Below are positions 43,533-51,049 of a stretch of DNA of 64,000 nucleotides, one piece after another. The stretch covers positions 1-64,000 of the forward strand of contig NZ_JARWAM010000013.1 of assembly GCF_031451695.1 (NCBI RefSeq), read 5' to 3'. The translations under genes and the position numbers were made by a program. Under the pieces are notes generated by a model. The model was not told where the DNA came from. It saw only the letters and a list, made by a program, of their open reading frames with translations, and searched no databases. Position 1 is the first letter of the stretch. Each line of letters opens with the position of its first letter. Origin of the DNA: Franzmannia qiaohouensis. GTDB taxonomy: Bacteria; Pseudomonadota; Gammaproteobacteria; Pseudomonadales; Halomonadaceae.

Positions 43533-45491
43533 TCAACCGCGTAGGCGTATGGCACTGAGGGTAGTGAATCGAAGTACGGGCGCAACAGCGCCACGGATGC
43601 ATGGGACTTGTGCCGCCCGCGGGGGCTGCCCATGATGAGGAACGTTTCTGATCGAGAGAGGCCGTGCATGAGCCAGCCCACCGCGCCCGCGGCGCCGCAA
43701 CGCGACGACAGCCAGCTGAGCCTCGCCTGGCAAGCGCTGCAGACGGCGCGTGACCACCCCTGGGAGCGCGAGCCCAAGCTTGTCATCCACCGCGACAGCG
43801 CGCGTGTGACGCTGGTCCGCGGCGGCCAGTGGCATGCCGAGCCGGCATTGGGCAGCGCCGCCGGGGCCCTGCTCGACAGCCTGCTGCCGCTGGTCTGCGA
43901 TGCCGGGCCGCGGGTGGTCGCCCAGCTCGGCCAGAGCCTCGACGGACGCATTGCCACCCACAGCGGCCACTCCCACTACATCAACGGCGTCGAGAGCCTG
44001 GTTCACCTGCACCGGCTGCGCGCCCTGGTCGATGCCGTACTGGTCGGTGCCGGCACCGCCGCGGAGGATGACCCGCAGCTCAGCGTGCGCCACGTCGAGG
44101 GTCGCCAGCCGCTGCGCGTGGTGCTCGACCCGCGCGGCCGGGTGTCCGCCGCGCAGCGGGTGTTCCAGGACCCGGCACTCGCCACCCTGCATCTGCTCGG
44201 CGAGGGCGTGGCGGCGCCCGACGGGGTCGGCGCTCATGTCTCCCGGCGCTGGCTGGCACGGGATACCGAGGGCCGTGTGGCCCCCCAGGCAGTCATCGCG
44301 GCGCTGCAGCAGGCCGGCTGCCGCAGGGTGCTGATCGAGGGCGGCGGTCAGACCGTGTCGCAGTTCATCGCCGCCGGCTGCGTCGACCGCCTGCATCTGC
44401 TGGTGGCGCCGCTGCTGATCGGCTCCGGGCGCCCGGGCCTGGTACTGCCGGTCATCGACACCCTCGACCAGGCGCTGCGCCCCGCGGCGCGGCGCTTCGA
44501 CTGCGGCGCCGACACCCTCTTCGATCTCGCCCTGGGTCCCATCGCTGGCTGAGCCGGGCGCCACCGTGCGCTTTCGCTGCCACCAGCACAGCGCCCCGGG
44601 CAGGCTGGCCAGCAGCACCAGCAACCCATAGCTCATCGACACCGCGACGCCCTGCGCCGGCGGCAGCCCGACGCCCAGCCAGACCAGCGCCGCGGCACCC
44701 TCGCGAAAGCCCCAGCCGGCCACCGACAGCGGGATCAGCATCGCCAGCAGCACCGGCGGCAGCAGCGCCAGCAGGGTGGTGGCCGGCAGCTCGACGCCAA
44801 TCGCCCGCGCTGCGCAGACGAAGATCGCGCCATAGCTCGCCAGTACCAGCAGCGAGCCGCCCACCTGAGCCGGCCAGGCACGGCGACTGAACAGCGCACG
44901 GTGCAGGTCGCCCCCCAGGCCCTTGGCCCAGGCCGGCGTAGTGAAATTCGCTCGACACAGCCCCCACCACAGCGCCGCGCCGAGCGCAGCCAGGCCGATT
45001 GCGACTGCAATTCCCATGCCCACCCCCGGGCGGGTCAGCAGTCGACCGAAGGCCGCATGCCACAGCGGCGACAGCGCCAGGATCAACAGCGTAACAAGCG
45101 CCAGCACCAGCTGGCCGGAGGCGCGCTCGATGACCACGCCACGCCATGCTGCGGCGCGCTGGCCGCTGGCCCGTGCATGGCGCCAGGCGCGGGCGGCGTC
45201 ACCGATCACCGCGCCGGGCAGTACCTGATTGAGAAAGCTGGCCAGGTAGTAGTCGTTGATCGCGCGGCGCCAGCTCAGCCCCACCCCGAGGCGCGCTGCG
45301 GTAAAGCGCCAGCGCCACGCCGAGACCACCACCTGGGGCAGGCTGAACAGTAGTGCCAACAGCACCCAGCCGGGAGCCAGGCGCTGCACTTCGGCGGCCA
45401 CCTCGGCGGCCTCCAGCCACACCGCCACACCCAACAGCATCGCCAGGCTGACCGTCAGACGCAGCAGGCCCTGCCGCCGCTGGCCGCGCAT
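43533..45491 (-). CDS. LPG synthase TM-region (flippase-like) protein; apparent loss of stop codon
   Basis: Residues 1-305 form a typical lysylphosphatidylglycerol synthase transmembrane domain (YbhN/AglD type) with about eight membrane segments. They include FLNQVLPGAVIGDAARAWRH and IPLSVAGWGFREGAAAL, both hallmarks of the family. Homologues end near here (after CWWQRKR). In this sequence no stop follows: the frame continues antisense through the RibD-like gene to 43533, giving 652 residues. The true functional part is about 44550-45491. The ATG overlaps the methyltransferase stop (ATGA). The likely role is flipping or binding a lipid intermediate. Confidence 0.7.
   Translation of the reverse strand: MRGQRRQGLLRLTVSLAMLLGVAVWLEAAEVAAEVQRLAPGWVLLALLFSLPQVVVSAWRWRFTAARLGVGLSWRRAINDYYLASFLNQVLPGAVIGDAARAWRHARASGQRAAAWRGVVIERASGQLVLALVTLLILALSPLWHAAFGRLLTRPGVGMGIAVAIGLAALGAALWWGLCRANFTTPAWAKGLGGDLHRALFSRRAWPAQVGGSLLVLASYGAIFVCAARAIGVELPATTLLALLPPVLLAMLIPLSVAGWGFREGAAALVWLGVGLPPAQGVAVSMSYGLLVLLASLPGALCWWQRKRTVAPGSASDGTQGEIEEGVGAAVEAPRRGAQRLVEGVDDRQYQARAPGADQQRRHQQMQAVDAAGGDELRHGLTAALDQHPAAAGLLQRRDDCLGGHTALGIPCQPAPGDMSADPVGRRHALAEQMQGGECRVLEHPLRGGHPAARVEHHAQRLATLDVAHAELRVILRGGAGTDQYGIDQGAQPVQVNQALDAVDVVGVAAVGGNASVEALAELGDHPRPGIADQRQQAVEQGPGGAAQCRLGMPLAAADQRHTRAVAVDDKLGLALPGVVTRRLQRLPGEAQLAVVALRRRGRGGLAHARPLSIRNVPHHGQPPRAAQVPCIRGAVAPVLRFTTLSAIRLRG
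43668..44552 (+). CDS. RibD C-terminal-like reductase (dihydrofolate reductase fold)
   Basis: A 294-residue protein whose residues 78-285 match the reductase domain of RibD: QLGQSLDGRIAT, HRLRALVDAVLVGAGTAAED, PLRVVLDPRGR and RRVLIEGGGQT. The deaminase half of RibD is absent; instead there are about 75 residues of unrecognised sequence. Such stand-alone reductases act on ribosylamino-pyrimidines or related pterin precursors using NADPH. Lying beside GTP cyclohydrolase II, it could reduce that enzyme's product. The minus-strand flippase-like frame runs antisense through the whole gene. Confidence 0.87.
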   Translation: MSQPTAPAAPQRDDSQLSLAWQALQTARDHPWEREPKLVIHRDSARVTLVRGGQWHAEPALGSAAGALLDSLLPLVCDAGPRVVAQLGQSLDGRIATHSGHSHYINGVESLVHLHRLRALVDAVLVGAGTAAEDDPQLSVRHVEGRQPLRVVLDPRGRVSAAQRVFQDPALATLHLLGEGVAAPDGVGAHVSRRWLARDTEGRVAPQAVIAALQQAGCRRVLIEGGGQTVSQFIAAGCVDRLHLLVAPLLIGSGRPGLVLPVIDTLDQALRPAARRFDCGADTLFDLALGPIAG

Positions 45492-46375
45492 CAGGTGTCG
45501 CTCCCGGGGGGCGTCAGCAGCAGGTCGACGTGGCCGACCCATACCCCGCAGCGACCGTTGGCCAGATCCCGCTGGCGGGCCAGCTGCCAGGCCTCGGTGC
45601 GTGCCGCCTGGTCCGGGCACTGCTCGACCGCCGCCGCGGCCCAACCGGCCACCAGCGCCTGGCCCAGGGTCAGCGCCGCCTCGCTGCCCGGCGCCAGCTG
45701 CCACGGGCTGGCAGCACGCTCGACCCGATAGCCGTGCGCCTCGAAGGCGCTTGCCAGCGCCGCCGGAGCCTCTCCACCCAACGCCGCTCCCAGCCCCTTG
45801 TCGCGGCGCTGGTGGTCGCTGAACAGCCTGCGCACCCAGTCGTCTTCGGCGTCCTGGCGCGGCCCGCTGGCATCGCTGAACTGCCAGTCACCGTCGACGC
45901 TGAGGGTGAACAGCGCCGGCAGTCCACGGGACGCACAGGCCGCAGCCAGCGACTCGATCCAGGGCGTTGAGCAGAGATCGAACAGCGCCGAGGCGCAGAC
46001 CAGCTCGACGCCGTCGAGCTGGTCTGCCAGCGCAGCGGCATCGGCCAGATCGATGCAGCGGCACTCGATGTCGGGACGCCGGCCGGCGGCATCTTCGCCA
46101 CCGGCCAGCCGCTGGCGCGCCACCTCGAGCAACTCGGGGTCGTGGTCGACCAGCCGCCAGCGCTGGGGGCCGGGTAGCCGCGACGACAGATAGCCAGGAT
46201 TGCTGGCCCGCCCGCAGCCCAGGTCGACCAGGGTCAGCGGGGCCGACGCCGAGACCCGGGCGCCGACCAGCCAGTCGCTGGCGCGCTCGGTTAGCGCGGC
46301 GCTGCGGGCGGCATGATCGGCCGCCTCGCGCAACGCCAGCCAGTCGTTGGCAAAACGGCTGCCCGGCGCATTCAT
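45491..46375 (-). CDS. Class I SAM-dependent methyltransferase
   Basis: A 294-residue methyltransferase. Motif I is LVDLGCGRASNPGYLSSRL near residue 52, followed by LVDHDPELLEVARQRL, an acidic loop DIECRCIDLADA, and LVCASALFDLCS. It overlaps its neighbours by one and four bases inside the minus-strand cluster flippase-methyltransferase-glycosyltransferase-PTPS. It presumably methylates the pathway's product; the substrate is unknown. Confidence 0.87.
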   Translation of the reverse strand: MNAPGSRFANDWLALREAADHAARSAALTERASDWLVGARVSASAPLTLVDLGCGRASNPGYLSSRLPGPQRWRLVDHDPELLEVARQRLAGGEDAAGRRPDIECRCIDLADAAALADQLDGVELVCASALFDLCSTPWIESLAAACASRGLPALFTLSVDGDWQFSDASGPRQDAEDDWVRRLFSDHQRRDKGLGAALGGEAPAALASAFEAHGYRVERAASPWQLAPGSEAALTLGQALVAGWAAAAVEQCPDQAARTEAWQLARQRDLANGRCGVWVGHVDLLLTPPGSDT

Positions 46376-47439
46376 TGAGACGGGCCTCCCAAGGCGGCGG
46401 CAAAGGCGTCACCCGCAGCCTGCCAGTCTGCCTGCTGGGCGCGTGCCGCGATGGCGCCACGCCGCAGCCGACGGCGCAGTCCGGCATCGTCTAGCCAGCG
46501 GCGCAGCTCGTCACGTAGCGCTTCGACGTCGCCCGGCGGCACCGCCAGCCCGGCCTCCTCGGGCAGGGTATGGCGCAGCGCGCCGCCGGTGGTGGTGACC
46601 ACCGGCAGGCCGCGGGCCAGCGCTTCGGTGACCACCATGCCGTAGCCTTCGTAGTGGGAGGGCAGCACGAACAGGTCGGCGTCGCGGTAGGCCGCATCCA
46701 GGGCCTGGGGCTCACGCTCGCCGAGCAGCCGGAACTGCTCTGTCAGGCCATGCTCGGCGATGCTGGCGGCTACCCGCTCGACGTGGGCCGGATCGCGGTC
46801 GAGACCACCGATGCAGTCGCAGGTCCAGCGAGTGCCATCCAGCCCGGCCAGCGCCTCGACCAGCAAGTCGTGGCCCTTGCGCGGGGTCACGGTGGCCACG
46901 CACAGCAGCCGCTGGGGACGCCGGCTGTCTTCCAGATCGAGGGCACTGGGGGCAAGCGACGCCGGTTCGACGCCGGGCTCCACCACCTTAGCGGCGGCAA
47001 TCCCGAAGTCGCGCAGTCGGCGGGCGGTGAAGCCGCTGGTACTGATCACCCGCGCCACCGCGGCCAGCGCTCGAGCCTCGCTGTCCAACAGCCGCACGCG
47101 AGTGGCTTCGTCGAGGCCGGTCTCGTCGGCCAGCGGATGATGCACCAGCGCGGTGAGGTCGAGGCGGGTGGCGTGCGCCGCAACCACCTCGGGCAAGCCG
47201 CCCATGGCCAGGCCATCGATGACGACGCGGCGATCGTCGGGCTGGGCGGCAAGCGCCGTCTCCAGGGCGTCCCGAGCACGCGCGTCAGGGTCGGGGAAGC
47301 GTCCCGCCAGGCCCACCACCTCGACCTGCCAGCCGCGCGCCTCGAGGGCGGCAACGATGCGAGCATCATAGACATAGCCACCGGTCAGCTGCCGCGGGTC
47401 GCCGGCGACGATCAGGCATAGATCGGGCGCTTGCGGCAT
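46372..47439 (-). CDS. GT4-family glycosyltransferase
   Basis: A 355-residue GT-B glycosyltransferase. The donor site holds VATVTPRKGHDLLVEAL and the family EX7E motif falls in PSHYEGYGMVVTEALARGLP. The N-terminal acceptor domain begins VAGDPRQLTGGYVYDARIV. It overlaps both neighbours. Within a cluster of GTP-derived chemistry and lipid genes it may glycosylate a pterin or pyrimidine acceptor, as known for cyanobacterial pterin glycosyltransferases, or a lipid carrier. Confidence 0.9.
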   Translation of the reverse strand: MPQAPDLCLIVAGDPRQLTGGYVYDARIVAALEARGWQVEVVGLAGRFPDPDARARDALETALAAQPDDRRVVIDGLAMGGLPEVVAAHATRLDLTALVHHPLADETGLDEATRVRLLDSEARALAAVARVISTSGFTARRLRDFGIAAAKVVEPGVEPASLAPSALDLEDSRRPQRLLCVATVTPRKGHDLLVEALAGLDGTRWTCDCIGGLDRDPAHVERVAASIAEHGLTEQFRLLGEREPQALDAAYRDADLFVLPSHYEGYGMVVTEALARGLPVVTTTGGALRHTLPEEAGLAVPPGDVEALRDELRRWLDDAGLRRRLRRGAIAARAQQADWQAAGDAFAAALGGPSQ

Positions 47440-47837
47440 TACAGCTCTCCTTCGTAGCTGGCCCAGGCGATATGCGATTCGTGGAGCGTCACCGTCAGCG
47501 CTTCCAGGCCACGCCCGCCCTCGCCGAGGCGCCCGTCGGCAATCGCCGCCGCGAGGCGCTCGAAGATGACCCGCGCCATGAATTCGGTGGTGGTATTACG
47601 CCCCTGGAACTCCTCCAGCTCGTCGAGGTTGTGAAAATTGAACTCAGCCAGCAGCGTCGACAGCGTCTCGCTGGCCAGGCCGATGTCGACGATCAGGTCA
47701 TCGTCATCCAGCTCGCGGCGCTGGAACGTGACGTCGACCACGTAGGTGGCCCCGTGGGTGCGCTGCGCGGGGCCAAAGATATCGCCGCTAAAGCTATGGG
47801 CGATCATGAAGTGGTCACGAACGGTCAGGCGATACAT
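47439..47837 (-). CDS. 6-pyruvoyl-tetrahydropterin synthase homologue with altered active site
   Basis: A 132-residue protein with the T-fold of 6-carboxy/6-pyruvoyl-tetrahydropterin synthases. Of the three zinc histidines, His14 and His28 remain but the third is Ala30 (HGA instead of HGH). The catalytic Cys is Ala24, and the catalytic Asp-His pair of LDH is Asn67-Phe68. The substrate-anchoring glutamate survives at Glu120 (LHESHIAW). It is therefore unlikely to be an ordinary QueD and may carry out another reaction or bind a pterin. It overlaps the glycosyltransferase gene by one base. Confidence 0.85.
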   Translation of the reverse strand: MYRLTVRDHFMIAHSFSGDIFGPAQRTHGATYVVDVTFQRRELDDDDLIVDIGLASETLSTLLAEFNFHNLDELEEFQGRNTTTEFMARVIFERLAAAIADGRLGEGGRGLEALTVTLHESHIAWASYEGEL

Positions 47838-47861
47838 GCATGGCTCCTCAGGGGAATCGAA

Positions 47862-48845
47862 TCAGGTCGGTGCATAGCGAATACGGTGGCAGAGCACCCT
47901 GCCGCCGCCCTGCACCAGGCGCGGCATCTCGTCGGGAAGCGTATCGAACGGCGTCTCGCCGCTGATCAGGGCATCGAGCCGCGGATCGGCCAGCAGTCGT
48001 AGCGCCAGCTGCATGCGTCGGCTAAAGTCCCAGCGCGGCTGGCGCTGCGGTGCAATGCCGCCCACCTGGCTGGAGCGAAGCGTCAAGCGCTGCGCGTGGA
48101 AGGCCCCGCCCAGCGGCAGCGTCACCGTCTGCTCGCCATACCAGCTCATCTCGACCAGGGTGGCCTCGCGTGCGGTCACACGTAGGGCGGTTTCCAGTCC
48201 TGACGGGTGGCCGCTGGCATGGATCACCAGGTCGTTCTCGAGGGGCGCCTCCTCGGGCAGGGCAAAGGGTACGCCCAGCGCCCGGGCCAGGCCGGCGCGC
48301 TCGGGCTCGATGTCTACCAGGCACACCTGAGTGCCGGGAATGCCCTGGCATAGCCAGGCCACCAGCGCCCCCACCACCCCGGCACCGATCACGCAGATCC
48401 GGTCACCGAGCCCGGGGGCGGCGTCCCACACGCCGTTGATCGCTGTCTCGAGGTTGGCTGCCAGCACGCCACGCTCGGCGGGCACCTCCTCGGGCAGCGG
48501 ATGCACGGCGCTGGCCGGCACCACATAGTGCTGCTGATGGGGGTAGAGGCAGAACACTACGCGCTCGCGCAGTTCTGCGGGCCCCTCCAGCACGCGGCCC
48601 ACGCTGGCATAGCCGTACTTCAGCGGGCCGGGAAAATCGCCTTCCTGGAACGGCGCGCGCATGCGCTGATATTCACTGGGCGGCACCCGCCCGGTGAACA
48701 CCAGCGATTCGGTGCCCCGGCTGACGCCGCTGTACAGCGCTTCAACCAGCACCTCATCGCGGCCTGGCGCCGCCAAGGGCTGGCGTCGCAGCGCCCCGTG
48801 GCCGGGGGCCTGCGTCCAAAAGGCCATGCTGGTCGTATAAGGCAT
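47862..48845 (-). CDS. MDR-superfamily dehydrogenase, BchC-like
   Basis: A 327-residue medium-chain dehydrogenase/reductase. The N-terminal segment LYSGVSRGTESLVFTGRVP is typical of the BchC-like subgroup; the catalytic cysteine zinc ligand is replaced there (SGVSRGTE) and no structural zinc loop is seen. The Rossmann loop is CVIGAGVVGALVAWL near residue 152. An alternative ATG lies at 48827. First gene of the minus-strand cluster, 24 bases from the PTPS homologue. It may oxidise or reduce a side chain of the pathway intermediate. Confidence 0.86.
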   Translation of the reverse strand: MPYTTSMAFWTQAPGHGALRRQPLAAPGRDEVLVEALYSGVSRGTESLVFTGRVPPSEYQRMRAPFQEGDFPGPLKYGYASVGRVLEGPAELRERVVFCLYPHQQHYVVPASAVHPLPEEVPAERGVLAANLETAINGVWDAAPGLGDRICVIGAGVVGALVAWLCQGIPGTQVCLVDIEPERAGLARALGVPFALPEEAPLENDLVIHASGHPSGLETALRVTAREATLVEMSWYGEQTVTLPLGGAFHAQRLTLRSSQVGGIAPQRQPRWDFSRRMQLALRLLADPRLDALISGETPFDTLPDEMPRLVQGGGRVLCHRIRYAPT

Positions 48846-48956
48846 ATCGCGGTCCCGCTGATGAGTGGGGTCTACTCAAGACGCTTTTTCGACACTTAGG
48901 TTTCAATATCTATACAATATATGTACCAAGATAGATAGCTGCATCATTTTTCGCCA

Positions 48957-49014
48957 TTGGCATCGCGCTGGTCTAGGCTAATAGCCAAAGGCCCCTAGAC
49001 CAGCGTGATGCCAA
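48957..49014. promoter_or_regulatory. Long near-perfect inverted repeat in the leader of the CDP-alcohol transferase gene
   Basis: A 21-base arm at 48957-48977 (starting TTGGCATCGCGCTGG) pairs with 48994-49014 (ending CGTGATGCCAA) with one mismatch and a 16-base loop. It lies between an AT-rich region (48898-48950, possible divergent promoter) and the gene start at 49051. It could be a transcription terminator or attenuator, an operator, or a remnant of a small mobile element. There is no T-tract. Confidence 0.55.
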
Positions 49015-49050
49015 ACCTCCTCCTCCAGCTATAGCGCATAAGAGCCAAGC

Positions 49051-49770
49051 ATGAGCCGGATACTTTCCTCCTCCCCCAGCGTTCAGCGCCCCTTTGCCGA
49101 TCTAGCCGCAGGTCTCGCCGTGGTGCTGGTGTTGGCCCAGCTCACCCAGCATGCGCTGACTGCGCCGGGATGGTTGGCGCTGACCAGCGGCTTGAGCTAC
49201 CTGATCATCGCCGGGCTGGTGGCAGCGGCCTGGACCGGTGAGCTGCGCCGCTTTGGCTGGGCCAACCGCGTGACGCTGCTGCGCGGCACACTGATCGCGC
49301 TGCTCGCCGGTAGCTTGTGGTGGCCCACCCTATGGCAGCAGCACACCGCCGCCATGGCCGGGATCGCTGGCGCCGCGCTGCTGCTCGACGGTATCGACGG
49401 CTGGGTGGCCAGGCGCACCGGATCCATCAGCGCTTTCGGTGCGCGCTTCGATATGGAGCTGGACGCTGGGCTTATTTTGCTGCTGTGCCTGGCGCTGGTG
49501 GTGCTGGGTAAGGTTGGCAGTTGGGTGCTGCTGATCGGCGCCATGCGCTACGCCTTCGTGTTCAGCGGCCACCGCTGGCCCTGGCTGCAGGCAGCGCTGC
49601 CGGAGAGCCTGCGCCGCAAGGCGATCTGCGTGGTTCAGGTGGTCGCCCTGATGGTGGCTCTGCTGCCCGGGGTGTCGGCCGCGCTGGCCAGCCTGCTGAC
49701 AGCCACCGCACTGCTGTTGCTGAGCCTCTCCTTCGCCGTGGACGTTCGCTGGCTTTACCGCCGCCAGTGA
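49051..49770 (+). CDS. CDP-alcohol phosphatidyltransferase family protein
   Basis: A 239-residue integral membrane enzyme. The complete family motif is visible: Asp116-Gly117, Ala120-Arg121, Gly130, Asp134 and Asp138 (DGWVAR, then FGARFDMELD). These enzymes transfer a phosphatidyl or phospho-alcohol group from a CDP-linked donor to an alcohol. About six membrane segments. It is divergent from the dehydrogenase gene and probably belongs to the same pathway, where it could install a lipid or phospho-alcohol group. Confidence 0.88.
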   Translation: MSRILSSSPSVQRPFADLAAGLAVVLVLAQLTQHALTAPGWLALTSGLSYLIIAGLVAAAWTGELRRFGWANRVTLLRGTLIALLAGSLWWPTLWQQHTAAMAGIAGAALLLDGIDGWVARRTGSISAFGARFDMELDAGLILLLCLALVVLGKVGSWVLLIGAMRYAFVFSGHRWPWLQAALPESLRRKAICVVQVVALMVALLPGVSAALASLLTATALLLLSLSFAVDVRWLYRRQ

Positions 49771-49793
49771 TTCAACGCTGAGCGATAGGCGCT

Positions 49794-49884
49794 GGCGAGA
49801 GGCCGGAGAGGGGGTTCTATGCCATGGATGGCATAGGTAGCGCCCAGGGAGGGGTTCACAGCGCCCCCTCGCAGGCCTCTCGCC
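49794..49884. repeat. Structured intergenic repeat, copy B
   Basis: Same orientation as copy A. Outer stem: GGCGAGAGGCC (49794-49804) with GGCCTCTCGCC (49874-49884), perfect over 11 bases. Inner stem: GAGGGGG (49808-49814) with CCCCCTC (49864-49870). Apical hairpin: TATGCCAT (49818-49825) with ATGGCATA (49828-49835). Conserved strand: GTAGCGCCCAGGGAGGGGTT. It follows the CDP-alcohol transferase stop by 23 bases and could end its transcript. Confidence 0.75.
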
Positions 49885-49945
49885 GGAATCGCCTCGTGCT
49901 GCATCAGTAGGCTAGCAACTTTCCACTGGCCTGCTAGACTGGCAC

Positions 49946-50072
49946 CACGCTTGACGGGGTGTCGGTGAATTCCGGCTGAGATGGCGCAGGGGTATGTCGA
50001 GCTCTCGACAGCACCCAAGCACTGGTCCCGTTGAACCTGATCCGGCTCGTACCGGCGTAGGAATCAAGCGGC
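49946..50072 (+). promoter_or_regulatory. TPP riboswitch (THI box) upstream of tenA
   Basis: The conserved THI-element blocks are in order: CTTGACGGGGTG, GGCTGAGAT, CCGTTGAACCTGATC and GGCGTAGGAATCAAG. A variable stem-loop (GTCGAGCTCTCGAC) sits in the usual optional position. Thiamine pyrophosphate binding should lower expression of tenA, whose ATG is 87 bases further on. Confidence 0.95.
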
Positions 50073-50158
50073 GGCCAGGCACACCAGCATTACGCCCTTC
50101 GTGCGGCCCCTCCCCCTTCGCCCGTGCACCGGATTGCCATACCGCTTCCGGAGGCAAG

Positions 50159-50827
50159 ATGGGCTACCGTTTTACCGACCTCACTGCAGCCTGCCAGGAC
50201 GACTGGCGCGCCTATATCGAGCACGACTTCGTTCGCCAGCTGGGCCAGGGCCGCCTCGCCGATGACGCCTTTCGTCACTATCTCAAGCAGGACTACCTGT
50301 TCCTGATCCATTTCGCTCGTGCCTATGCCCTGGCCGCCTACAAGAGCCCGACGCTGGCCGACCTGCGCCAGGCCCATGAAGGCTTGAAGGCCATCGTCGA
50401 CGTCGAACTCGAGCTGCACGTCGGCTACTGCCGGGAGTGGGGCATCAGCGAGCAGCAGCTGGCCGAACTGCCGGAAGCCCGTGCCACCCTCGCCTATACC
50501 CGCTACGTGCTGGACACCGGCAATCGCGGCGACCTGCTCGACCTGCATGTAGCCCTGGCGCCCTGCCTGGTGGGCTATGGCGAGATCGCCAACTGGCTGA
50601 ATGCTCAGCCGGATACCCTGCGCGGCGACGCCAACCCCTATGACGCCTGGATCGCCATGTACGAGGGAGAGGAGTTCCAGGCCGCCATGCGCGCCGAACT
50701 GGCGTGGCTCGATGCGCGCCTGGCCGACGTCACGCCGGCCCGCTTCGACGCGCTGACGCGGATCTTCCGCGACGCCACGCGGCTTGAGATCGACTTCTGG
50801 CAGATGGGCTTAGATGGCGCGGACTAA
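50159..50827 (+). CDS. tenA: Thiaminase II (TenA), thiamine salvage
   Basis: A 222-residue TenA protein that hydrolyses aminopyrimidine precursors to hydroxymethyl-pyrimidine for thiamine salvage. Typical elements are the N-terminal acidic and aromatic residues around FRHYLKQDYLFLIHFARAYA, the catalytic cysteine in LAPCLVGYGEI, and the terminal EIDFWQM with a conserved Glu. The frame is open far upstream, but ATG 50159 directly follows GGAGGCAAG and starts the family sequence. It is under a TPP riboswitch. Confidence 0.94.
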   Translation: MGYRFTDLTAACQDDWRAYIEHDFVRQLGQGRLADDAFRHYLKQDYLFLIHFARAYALAAYKSPTLADLRQAHEGLKAIVDVELELHVGYCREWGISEQQLAELPEARATLAYTRYVLDTGNRGDLLDLHVALAPCLVGYGEIANWLNAQPDTLRGDANPYDAWIAMYEGEEFQAAMRAELAWLDARLADVTPARFDALTRIFRDATRLEIDFWQMGLDGAD

Positions 50828-50855
50828 TCCAGTGGCCACGCTATCGCCGAGCTCT

Positions 50856-50952
50856 GCCGGGGAAAAGCCTTCGCGAGGGCGCTGTAAACCCTTCCATGTG
50901 CGCTACTTTTGCCATCTATGGCAAAAAACCCTCGCTCCGCCTTGTCCCCGGC
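50856..50952. repeat. Structured intergenic repeat, copy C (opposite orientation)
   Basis: The reverse complement of the same element. Outer stem: GCCGGGG (50856-50862) with CCCCGGC (50946-50952). Inner stem: GCGAGGG (50873-50879) with CCCTCGC (50929-50935). Apical hairpin: TTTTGCCAT (50907-50915) with ATGGCAAAA (50918-50926). The conserved strand reads AAACCCTTCCATGTGCGCTA here. It lies between tenA and the thiC riboswitch. Confidence 0.72.
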
Positions 50953-51049
50953 GCTCGGCTCGCCTCGTGCCAGCCTTCGAGCAGTAATCACGCGTCGCCC
51001 TTGGTCAAGGCGGCACGTTTCACCGCGATACTCCGGTATCGCCGACCAT

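Noticed and set aside
43516..43667. FMN riboswitch between ribA and the RibD-like gene
   Set aside because: I looked for the RFN element blocks on both strands and did not find them; the gap is only 152 bases.
45492..45704. Upstream extension of the flippase-like frame by 71 codons
   Set aside because: It lies inside the methyltransferase gene; the ATG at 45491 overlaps that gene's stop in the usual ATGA manner and starts the membrane domain.
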